From: JAXLXE01 sp046328115
GTDB lineage: Bacteria > Chloroflexota > UBA6077 > JACCZL01
Assembly: GCA_046328115.1 (NCBI GenBank)
Contig: JAXLXE010000002.1
Span: 913,801-977,800 of the forward strand
Direction of reading: 5' to 3'
DNA length: 64,000 nt
The notes beneath the pieces were generated by a model. It saw nothing but the letters and a program-made list of their open reading frames with translations. It ran no database searches and was not told the DNA's origin. Shown in pieces: positions 26,739 to 33,379 of this stretch (position 1 is its first letter; the number at the start of each line of letters is the position of its first letter). The position numbers were made by a program, and so were the translations under genes.

Positions 26739-27479
26739 ATGTCGCGGTTACTTCTCTCAGTGGCGCTTGCAATCACCGTACTCGCCACGCCCCATAGCCC
26801 CCCTATCGTCTTCGCTCAGGACGGCACGGACCTCGTGAGCGGGCTCCCGCAGGGCCAGGAGGGTGGTTTCGTGTTTGGCCAGGGCGAGGGCGGGTACCGC
26901 GTGACCGCTGAGATGTTTGACGGGACGGATCCACGCATCCACCGTCGCATCATCCCCCTGCCGAAGTCCGTCAACAAGAACGCGGGCACGCTCTCGATGT
27001 CCATCAAGCTGCATATGCTGACCGGTGTCTCTGGTGACCAGGCCCTGCTGTTTGGCGCCAGCGAGCGCGGGTACTACTACTTCGCCATCGTCCAGGACTA
27101 CGACCAGGTCATCTGGGCGCTGGGACACTGGCAGCGGGACGGCAACGTCTACACCAAGATCGCCACCGGCGTAGGTGATTGGGTGAACGAGGCGCGCTCC
27201 AGCGAGCTGAACTTCATCCAGATAGACATCTACCGACAGCCGGGCTCAAATCCGCTGATTAAGGTCTGGATCAACGAGTACGAGACTATCCAGACCGAGG
27301 CCCTGCACGGCGAAAGCGGCCCCCTCTCACCCTTCGGCGATGTAGGGATCCTGTGCGCAACGTATCCGGAGCTGGGCGAGGCGGCATTCCTCTTCAACGG
27401 CCTGTTCGTGTCCAACCCAGCCGGCTCAGAGTCACCCGGGAAGCCGGAGGGCGCGCCGGCCCTGGGTCCACGCCCCTAG
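26739..27479 (+). CDS. Secreted protein, possible concanavalin-like beta-sandwich
   Basis: 246 residues from ATG 26739 (GGGAG 6 nt upstream). Signal peptide MSRLLLSVALAITVLATPHS...VFAQ. The mature chain alternates short hydrophobic strands (GTLSMSIKLHML, DQALLFGASERGYYYFAIV, EAAFLFNGLFV), a beta-rich pattern reminiscent of LamG/concanavalin-type carbohydrate-binding domains, but no diagnostic motif proves it. C-terminus is Pro/Gly-rich. Divergent from the SGNH gene; starts are 142 bp apart. Confidence 0.65.
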   Translation: MSRLLLSVALAITVLATPHSPPIVFAQDGTDLVSGLPQGQEGGFVFGQGEGGYRVTAEMFDGTDPRIHRRIIPLPKSVNKNAGTLSMSIKLHMLTGVSGDQALLFGASERGYYYFAIVQDYDQVIWALGHWQRDGNVYTKIATGVGDWVNEARSSELNFIQIDIYRQPGSNPLIKVWINEYETIQTEALHGESGPLSPFGDVGILCATYPELGEAAFLFNGLFVSNPAGSESPGKPEGAPALGPRP

Positions 27480-27537
27480 CACGCCCGGACGCGCTTTCCC
27501 GTCCGCGTTGACTGAACGGGCGGGTGACACCTGGCGG

Positions 27538-27543
27538 TATACT
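27538..27543 (+). promoter_or_regulatory. TATACT -10 box, 6 nt before a GTG start
   Basis: TATACT (27538-27543) lies 6 nt before GTG 27550, again without a Shine-Dalgarno, so transcription may start at the start codon. No good -35 at 16-18 nt. Confidence 0.35.
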
Positions 27544-27549
27544 CGGCCC

Positions 27550-29637
27550 GTGGTGCTCTCCTCGATGGCACGGGCTCCTCGACGCGCCTGGCGCGACCAC
27601 TTCAACCTAGCCAGCGTGCGCGGTTGGCGCTACATAGACTCCGGCGGGCGTGATCTCAGGCTGGACCTTCTCCGCGGCTACGCGGTATTCGCGATGATCT
27701 GCGATCACTCCGCCGGTAGCTCGTGGCTCACCCCCATCACCGGGGGAAACCGCTTTGTCACATCCGCGGCTGAGGGCTTCGTCTTGCTGGCCGGCCTGGT
27801 CATCGGGATGGTCTACGGCCGGCGGATCCAAAGGGACGGCTGGCTTGCCGGCGCGGAGGCCATCTTCCGCCGGGCCATCGTGCTCTACCTCTCTACGGTC
27901 GGGCTGACACTACTCTTCGCCGGCCTCTTTCGGTTCACGTCACTCAAGCTCTGGGTTGATCGCACGTACGGGCTTGGCCTCACGGACCCCGTGGAGCTCA
28001 TCGTTGGCACGCTCACCCTCCACTACACCTACCACGGTACCGACATACTGTGGATGTACACCATCCTCATCTCCGCCTCTCCCATCGTCTTTCTGCTGCT
28101 GGCAACTGGCCGGCTGATCCCTCTGCTACTCGGCTCGTGGGTGCTCTGGCTGGCTTACCAGGTCTTCCCCGCCCAGGCGGCGATCCCCTGGACAGCCACC
28201 AACGTCAACTACTTTCCCATCGCAGCGTGGCAGGTGCTGTTCATCGCCGGCATGGCCATCGGCTACCACCGTGACCGGTTCCGAGCCACGCTTAAACGCG
28301 CGGGACTCCCCGCTGAAGTGGTGTTGGCGCTGTTCGCGGCCGGACTGGGAGTACTCATCGCGATCCAGCGGGCGCAGGATACAGGCCGTCTAGAAACGTG
28401 GCCCGGCATCTCCATACTGGGCGATGAGCCATACCAATTCTTGTTCGATAAGGCATCCCTTGCGCCCGGGCGCCTTCTCGCCTTCGCCATCGTCGCGGGG
28501 TTCGGGTACACACTGATTACCATGGCCTGGCTCCCGCTCAGCAGGGGCCTGGGCTGGCTGCTGACGCCGCTGGGGACAGCCTCTCTCAAGGCGTACGGAC
28601 TTCACCTGCTGATCATCCTGGTGATCTTCAACTTCCAGCCGCTGGCCCGTCAGTACGACCAATCGGCACTGGGCAACACCGTGCTCCAGCTGGTCACCGT
28701 GGGTGCCACATGGCTGGGTGTTGGCGCGTGGCGCTGGCTTGAGTCCGGGGCGATGTGGGCCTGGCTCCCTGCATCATCGAACCCGCGCGTCGCGCAGCCG
28801 CATCGGCTGGCCTGGGCAAGCGCCGTGGTGGCCGCATTGTCCATCGCCGCCACGTTCTGGTTTGGGCCCATCCACGGATACCGTCCCACCACCATGGAGG
28901 AGGGGTCCGTCGAGGCAGCGCTGCTGCAGGCGATGCCCGCTCAGCCCGCCAGGCATGCGCCGATCGTCACGCTGCTAGTGCTACACGCGGAGGGTGAGAA
29001 CGGGCCATCCGCCGCCGCGCCGCTGTTGAGCGCGGCGCGCGACCTCGGCTGGGCTGTTGTGGCTCCCACGGTCCCGTACGGCGATTGGCAAGATCCAGAC
29101 GCCGTGGCCGGCGACGCGGCCGCCAATCTCCCCCGACTCGCTCAGCTCGTGGAAGGTCTGGACGAGCATCTGGGCGAGGAACTGCACCCACAGGCCCTGG
29201 TGATCGGCTTTGGGCGCGGTGCCATCACCGCGCGCCAGCTTCTACTCTTCTACCCGCGGCTCGTGGCCGCCGCTGCCACCGTCGGCCCCGCGCCCTGCAC
29301 GCTTCCCGTTCCCCAGCAGGACGCGACGAGGGCCGCCATCCAGTTTCCATTCGGCCCCAACGGCGTTGCGTCGCCAGATGGGCAACGCTTTGACGTGGCG
29401 GCGCTGGCACGCACGGCCGCGTGGATAGGGCTAGACCCGCGTGATGGCCGCCCATCCGCAACGTGCCCCTTCGGAGCAATGGCGGAGCTAGACCCCACGA
29501 CCCGCGCGACCAGATTTGCTGATTCGCTCCGTCGCACGGGCGCGACCGTCGAGGTATACACGGCGGGCGATGAGGCGGACGACCTCCGGGAGCGCGCGCT
29601 GGCCTTCCTGGCGCGTCACGCGCCCACGACCCCCTGA
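27550..29637 (+). CDS. OpgC-type membrane acyltransferase-like protein with C-terminal alpha/beta-hydrolase-like domain
   Basis: 695 residues from GTG 27550 (ATG 27565 is the alternative). Residues about 30-435 hold the OpgC domain: GGRDLRLDLLRGYAVFAMICDH and the following hydrophobic helices match OpgC/acyltransferase-3-like proteins that move acyl or succinyl groups onto periplasmic glucans. From about 450 the chain becomes soluble and resembles an alpha/beta hydrolase (VTLLVLHAEGENGPS, then GFGRGAITARQLL at the nucleophile elbow), but the expected serine of GxSxG is Arg. The C-terminal domain therefore looks catalytically dead or regulatory. The fusion is unusual. MFS gene follows after 4 nt. 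Confidence 0.78.
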   Translation: MVLSSMARAPRRAWRDHFNLASVRGWRYIDSGGRDLRLDLLRGYAVFAMICDHSAGSSWLTPITGGNRFVTSAAEGFVLLAGLVIGMVYGRRIQRDGWLAGAEAIFRRAIVLYLSTVGLTLLFAGLFRFTSLKLWVDRTYGLGLTDPVELIVGTLTLHYTYHGTDILWMYTILISASPIVFLLLATGRLIPLLLGSWVLWLAYQVFPAQAAIPWTATNVNYFPIAAWQVLFIAGMAIGYHRDRFRATLKRAGLPAEVVLALFAAGLGVLIAIQRAQDTGRLETWPGISILGDEPYQFLFDKASLAPGRLLAFAIVAGFGYTLITMAWLPLSRGLGWLLTPLGTASLKAYGLHLLIILVIFNFQPLARQYDQSALGNTVLQLVTVGATWLGVGAWRWLESGAMWAWLPASSNPRVAQPHRLAWASAVVAALSIAATFWFGPIHGYRPTTMEEGSVEAALLQAMPAQPARHAPIVTLLVLHAEGENGPSAAAPLLSAARDLGWAVVAPTVPYGDWQDPDAVAGDAAANLPRLAQLVEGLDEHLGEELHPQALVIGFGRGAITARQLLLFYPRLVAAAATVGPAPCTLPVPQQDATRAAIQFPFGPNGVASPDGQRFDVAALARTAAWIGLDPRDGRPSATCPFGAMAELDPTTRATRFADSLRRTGATVEVYTAGDEADDLRERALAFLARHAPTTP

Positions 29638-29641
29638 CTCG

Positions 29642-30877
29642 ATGGAGCAGTGGCGGAAAAACCTCAGAGTCATCTGGTTCGCGACGTTCGTGAGCCTGGT
29701 GGGCGGAAATCTGGCCATGCCGTTTCTGCCGCTCTTTATCCATCAGGATCTGGGCGTCTCCGACCCGCGCGAGGCCGCCGTGTGGTCCGGACTGGCTACC
29801 GCGGGGTCAGGCATCGCCATGGCCATCATGGCGCCCATCTGGGGAGCCCTCGCGGACCGCCACGGACGGAAGCAGATGCTCGTGCGAGCTCAGTTTGCTA
29901 TGGGGCTTGCCAACGCCATCTCAGCCACCACCGCGGTGCCCTGGCAATTCGTGGTTGTCCGCGGGATCCAGGGCGGGTTCTCTGGCGTCGTCGGCGCCTC
30001 ACGGGCACTGGTGGCCAGCAGCGTACCACGAGACCGAGTGCCCTATGCGATGGGCTTCATCCAGTCCGCCATCTTCATGGGGCAGACGCTAGGGCCAACC
30101 ATCGGTGGCATCGTGGGCAGCGTGGCGGGCTTTCGCACGGCCCTATTCGGCACGGCCGTCGTGAACTCGATCGCCGGGACTGCCGCGATCCTGTTCATCA
30201 AGGAGGAGCGAACTGGGAGTGGAGGGAGCGGACGCGACGCGCCGCGTGGACGGGCCTGGGATCTTTTGCGTTCGGCCGCGTTCGTCGCGCTGCTCGTCCT
30301 CATGTTCCTCTCGACTGGCTCATCGTCCTGCATTCGTCCCATCTTGCCACTGCTGCTCCACGACCTCGATCCGCGAGGCGATGCCGCGACCACCGCGGGA
30401 TTCGCCTTCTCCATTCTGGGAATCGCGGGCGCGGCCGCTTCGTTCGCGTCAAGCCGCTACGCGGCAAGCGTTGGGCTCAAGCGTATGGTGCTGGGCGCCG
30501 CCCTCGGCGCCGCCCTGGGCAACGCCCTGATCTCGCAAGCGCACGCGGTTGTGGTCGTCCTGGGTTCACTTGTGCTGGTGGGATTCTGTCAGGGCATGCT
30601 GGCCGCCAGCGCAAATGCGCTGCTCAGCCTCAATGCCCCGAGCTCACGCCAGGGCACCGCCTTTGGCATCCTGGCCTCAGCTCAGGCCATCTCCATGGGA
30701 GCCGGACCACTGCTCGGCGGCCTCGTGGCGTCGAGCTACGGGTTCAGTGCGTCCTTCGAGGTCTCGACCGTCATGCTCGTCGCCTGCGCGCTGCTCGGCT
30801 CCAGGCTCCGCGAGCGACGGACGGACGAGCCGTTGGCCTACGACTCCCGGGACGCAGAGCGACCCCGCCACACGTAG
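29642..30877 (+). CDS. MFS transporter, MdtG-like
   Basis: 411 residues, 12 hydrophobic segments. TM1 LVGGNLAMPFLPLFI and motif A GALADRHGRKQMLVRAQ are characteristic of the MdtG/tetracycline-efflux group; MGQTLGPTIGG is motif C in TM5. ATG 29642 lies 4 nt after the OpgC-like stop, so the two genes form an operon, perhaps exporting a product or drug. Its stop codon is inside a strong hairpin, and the prophage junction follows directly. Confidence 0.88.
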   Translation: MEQWRKNLRVIWFATFVSLVGGNLAMPFLPLFIHQDLGVSDPREAAVWSGLATAGSGIAMAIMAPIWGALADRHGRKQMLVRAQFAMGLANAISATTAVPWQFVVVRGIQGGFSGVVGASRALVASSVPRDRVPYAMGFIQSAIFMGQTLGPTIGGIVGSVAGFRTALFGTAVVNSIAGTAAILFIKEERTGSGGSGRDAPRGRAWDLLRSAAFVALLVLMFLSTGSSSCIRPILPLLLHDLDPRGDAATTAGFAFSILGIAGAAASFASSRYAASVGLKRMVLGAALGAALGNALISQAHAVVVVLGSLVLVGFCQGMLAASANALLSLNAPSSRQGTAFGILASAQAISMGAGPLLGGLVASSYGFSASFEVSTVMLVACALLGSRLRERRTDEPLAYDSRDAERPRHT

Positions 30878-30888
30878 CGGGGTCGCTC
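30857..30888. terminator. Hairpin terminator at host side of prophage junction
   Basis: Perfect 12 bp stem GAGCGACCCCGC / GCGGGGTCGCTC with an 8 nt loop, overlapping the stop codon of the MFS gene; no T-run on either side. Confidence 0.6.
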
Positions 30889-30895
30889 AACAAGC

Positions 30896-30915
30896 TGGTG
30901 CCGAAGCGGGGATTC
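30896..30915 (-). other. Candidate prophage attachment core: duplicated 3' end of a tRNA
   Basis: On the minus strand this 20-mer reads GAATCCCCGCTTCGGCACCA: a T-loop end (GAAT), T-stem CCCCG, acceptor strand CTTCGGC, discriminator A and encoded CCA. No rest of a tRNA follows on the 5' side (the next bases break the T-loop). The acceptor partner would be GCCGAAG, typical of tRNA-Leu. It lies exactly between the last host gene and the first phage gene, as expected for a phage that integrated into a tRNA 3' end. Inferred: the intact tRNA lies at the far prophage end outside this window. Confidence 0.6.
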
Positions 30916-31111
30916 TAGCGGAGCGCCCCGCCCAGCCCCACTATGCGCTCTCGGCCAGTATGCCGCCACTCTCAGCGGGCCCGGAATGGGCGCATAGCGG
31001 GGCACGGTGGTGCGCACGCGTTGGTCCCTCGGTTGGTCCCTGGCGAAGCACCGCGCGGAGGTCCTGGGGCGCAGTCCGCGGGCACTCGCGGCCTAGTTAA
31101 TCGTAGAGGCC

Positions 31112-31468
31112 ATGCCCCGAGACGCCAACCCCCTCCGCATCGACGCCGCCCGCAAGAAGCTCGCCCGGGCGGGCATCCGCTCGCCGCGCGACCTGCGCGA
31201 AGCATCGGCCGATGTCCGTCGTGCGCTTGGCTCGTCGCTGTCGTACGTCGAGCACCTGGTGGCCGAACGGGACACGGAGCTGCTGCGGCTGGTCTTCTGG
31301 GATCCGCGACGGCTTCCCATCGACTGGCACGTCGCGGAGTTCGGAACGATGAATCCGCGGCTAGGGCTCGTGCTCGACGTGGATAACGATACCCAGGACG
31401 TGGTGCTGGAGATCATGCGCCTGCTCGTGCGGCGCGCGACGGCGAAGGAGCGGGTCGGGGCGACGTGA
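31112..31468 (+). CDS. Hypothetical phage-edge protein
   Basis: 118 residues, not recognised. Basic, mostly helical N-terminus (RIDAARKKLARAGIRSPRDL) and an alpha/beta C-terminal half ending LEIMRLLVRRATAKERVGA. AGAGG lies 5 nt before the ATG. First gene inside the candidate attachment site, separated from the opposing cassette by a terminator. The 200 bp between 30916 and 31111 hold no supported gene; they include a near-direct repeat of TTGGTCCCT. Confidence 0.55.
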   Translation: MPRDANPLRIDAARKKLARAGIRSPRDLREASADVRRALGSSLSYVEHLVAERDTELLRLVFWDPRRLPIDWHVAEFGTMNPRLGLVLDVDNDTQDVVLEIMRLLVRRATAKERVGAT

Positions 31469-31515
31469 TGGGACCGATCGGGCTATTCCGTGCGGAATCG
31501 CCACCAACGCAAAGA

Positions 31516-31547
31516 GACGCCCCCCGGAAGCAATCCCGGGGGGCGTC
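31516..31547 (-). terminator. Terminator of minus-strand phage cassette
   Basis: Twelve-bp stem GACGCCCCCCGG / CCGGGGGGCGTC with an 8 nt loop. On the minus strand it is followed by TCTTTGCG; it lies 32 nt after the last minus-strand gene, between convergent transcription units. Confidence 0.75.
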
Positions 31548-31578
31548 AACAGTGAGTGGTTCTCAGGTGTGTCGAGGA

Positions 31579-31866
31579 CTACAGGATACCGCGCAGCATC
31601 CAGCCGATCCAAGCGGCTACGCCGCCCAGCAGGATCCCGAGCGAGACCCAGCGCCGGCGGTCGGCGTCATGCTCGCGCTGAACGAACTCCTGCAGCGCGC
31701 CGACGCCCTGTTGCCAGCCGTCATGGTAGGCGCCCGCGTGGATCTGGCGGGCGTCATCGCCACTGTCCTTGGCCGTCGCCCAGCGCCTGGCCTCGGCGAT
31801 CGCCGCGTCGAGTTTGGCGGACTCGGCGGCCGATTCGGCGCGGGCGGATGAGGACCAGGCGCTCAT
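31579..31866 (-). CDS. Small phage protein with C-terminal membrane helix
   Basis: 95 residues: an Ala/Glu-rich helical N-terminus (about 1-70, possible coiled coil) and one C-terminal TM helix (WVSLGILLGGVAAWIGWML). Start overlaps the stop of the P27-like gene (4 bp). Third gene of the minus-strand cassette. A tail-anchored membrane protein; role unknown. Confidence 0.65.
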   Translation of the reverse strand: MSAWSSSARAESAAESAKLDAAIAEARRWATAKDSGDDARQIHAGAYHDGWQQGVGALQEFVQREHDADRRRWVSLGILLGGVAAWIGWMLRGIL

Positions 31867-32138
31867 CGCGCTTGTTTGCCGAGCGCCAGCGCGAGCACCC
31901 GCGCTGACTCGATCCCGCGTAGCTTGCGCATCAGTAGCCCCTGCTGCGTCTGCACCTTAAGGTACGGGTTTTCCATGGGCTCGCCGGTCCTGGGATGCGC
32001 TACGACGGCTCCGTGCTTGCGGACGTGTGTGCTGGCCTCAGCGTATGCTCGCAGCGCGCCAGCAAACACGACGAGATCCAGGTGTTTCCGGCCTGGATTG
32101 TCCTTCGCCAGCTCGGCTACCCAGTCTACTTGGCCCAC
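31863..32138 (-). CDS. P27-like phage terminase small subunit family protein
   Basis: 91 residues. YAEASTHVRKHGAVVAHP followed by GEPMENPYLKVQTQQGLLMRKLR is the pattern of P27-family small terminases (helical region, TGE/NPYLK segment, then a C-terminal helix). It is odd that it lies on the opposite strand from the terminase large subunit, which has its own helix-turn-helix small subunit at 32912. It overlaps the PLD-like gene upstream by 13 bp and the TM gene downstream by 4 bp. Confidence 0.62.
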   Translation of the reverse strand: MGQVDWVAELAKDNPGRKHLDLVVFAGALRAYAEASTHVRKHGAVVAHPRTGEPMENPYLKVQTQQGLLMRKLRGIESARVLALALGKQAR

Positions 32139-32749
32139 ACCTTCACCCCGGCAAACGGTGCTAGGTCTCCCTGGGTCCAGGCGCGCGAAACTCCAGTCGC
32201 TGCGTAGACATCAGCGTCCGTTGCGTCGTTCGGCAGCGACGGCAGCGCCTCCTCGGCGCGACGGACGAGATCGTAGGCGGGGCCACCTTCGCTGAGGTCG
32301 AACTGCTCGAGCCTGGGGTTATGGTTGAGGTTCATGCTGCCCCTGAGTAGTAGTCTCAGGCCGTTCCCCTCGACACGGGCGAGCTTGGCGTGGTTGCGTA
32401 CGTACCTGACTGAATCCGTGCCGTACCGTGCTTGCCACCCTCGGATGATCGCCGCGTTCTTGTTCCGTGCTCCACCGTCGATCACCAGGCGGGCGTCCTG
32501 CACGGCATCTCGGTGGAGCCTGGCGAGCGAGTCCACCTCGTAAGAGGCAATGGTCCACGTCCAGACCGAGATACTGGCGGGCGCACAGCGCTGGATGCAG
32601 GCGAGCAGGGCGTCAACCATGGACCATTGCCCCCGGGTTAACGCGAACACGGCCATGCCCGGCGTGATCTGCCCGATCGCCTCGCTGGCCAGTCGGAAGC
32701 TCTCGACGGCGCGCTGCTCTCGGACGGCTCGGGCTGAGTCAGAGGGCAT
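32126..32749 (-). CDS. Phage HKD/PLD-like nuclease domain protein
   Basis: 207 residues with a single phospholipase-D-superfamily motif: RNHAKLARV (H120, K122), then LLLRGSMNLNHNPRLEQFDL (G137, S138, N140). A single HKD half-site implies a dimer, as in Nuc-type endonucleases and BfiI. The preceding LVIDGGARNKNAAIIRGW region fits the second half of the fold. First gene of a three-gene minus-strand cassette directed away from the terminase genes. DNA or RNA cleavage is inferred from the fold; no target is visible. Confidence 0.68.
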   Translation of the reverse strand: MPSDSARAVREQRAVESFRLASEAIGQITPGMAVFALTRGQWSMVDALLACIQRCAPASISVWTWTIASYEVDSLARLHRDAVQDARLVIDGGARNKNAAIIRGWQARYGTDSVRYVRNHAKLARVEGNGLRLLLRGSMNLNHNPRLEQFDLSEGGPAYDLVRRAEEALPSLPNDATDADVYAATGVSRAWTQGDLAPFAGVKVWAK

Positions 32750-32828
32750 GGTAGGCCAGCGTTTTCCGAAGTGGACCCATCAGTCATCCATGATCCCGTC
32801 AAACGAGTATACCGCTTGGGTGTTCCTG

Positions 32829-32837
32829 TGGTAGACT
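32829..32837 (+). promoter_or_regulatory. Extended -10 promoter element before terminase operon
   Basis: TGGTAGACT (TGn plus TAGACT at 32832-32837); no good -35. The same TAGACT box occurs before the scaffold gene (46811). A terminator begins about 20 nt after the predicted start. Confidence 0.45.
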
Positions 32838-32863
32838 GAGGTCGGATCGACCCCGCACCAAGG

Positions 32864-32887
32864 GCCAGCCGTACGGCTGGCTCTTTT
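32864..32887 (+). terminator. Intrinsic terminator in leader of terminase operon
   Basis: Perfect palindrome GCCAGCCGTACGGCTGGC followed by TCTTTTC, upstream of the small terminase start (32912). Transcription from the -10 at 32832 would meet it after about 20 nt. Confidence 0.75.
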
Positions 32888-32911
32888 CATTTCCCTTCGA
32901 GTCCGGAGCGA

Positions 32912-33379
32912 GTGTTGACGAACCGGCAGAGCGCCGCAATTCGGCGTCAGTTTTGCGAGCTGATCGCGGCGGGCGAGTCTGTCCTGGGGGCATGTCGCTC
33001 CCTGGAGCTCGACCGTCACCGCATCTATGAGTGGAAGCAGTCGATACCCGGGTTCTCGGAGGAGATCACGGCAGCCGAGGAGGCGGCCGTGGAGGCGAAG
33101 TCGGCCAGACGTCTGGCCGAGCTGAAGGCCGCCGAGTCTGAGCTATTCCGCCGTGCGGTTGAGGGATGGGAGGAGCCGGTCTACCAGGGCGGCGAGTTGG
33201 TCGGTCATAGCCGCAGGTACTCGGACTCACTGCTCAAGCTGCTGTTGCAGTCTCGCGACCCAGCGACCTACCGCGAGCGCCTGCAGGTGCAGCATTCGGG
33301 CGCGAACGGCGAGGCGTTGCCGGTGATTGCGATCCAGGTGCGCGCCGTAGAGACCGGTGGGGACGGTGAGCCGAGCTAG
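32912..33379 (+). CDS. Phage terminase small subunit (helix-turn-helix)
   Basis: 155 residues. The N-terminal helix-turn-helix FCELIAAGESVLGACRSLEL followed by DRHRIYEWKQSIPGFSEEI is the DNA-recognition segment typical of terminase small subunits; the middle is helical and Glu/Ala-rich for oligomerisation. GTG 32912 or TTG 32915 with GGAG upstream; spacing favours TTG. Recognises the packaging site and recruits the large subunit encoded directly downstream with overlap. Confidence 0.78.
   Translation: MLTNRQSAAIRRQFCELIAAGESVLGACRSLELDRHRIYEWKQSIPGFSEEITAAEEAAVEAKSARRLAELKAAESELFRRAVEGWEEPVYQGGELVGHSRRYSDSLLKLLLQSRDPATYRERLQVQHSGANGEALPVIAIQVRAVETGGDGEPS

Noticed and set aside
30900..30930. 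Plus-strand reading of the tRNA-like sequence as a tRNA-Leu 5' end (GCCGAAG)
   Set aside because: The position-8 T and D-arm are missing, whereas the minus strand shows discriminator A, CCA and T-stem in register.
30972..31205. Minus-strand frame ending in GTNRGTN-like residues, considered as an integrase tail
   Set aside because: Only about 30 residues, no catalytic Arg/His/Tyr pattern; the sequence reflects a short TTGGTCCCT repeat.
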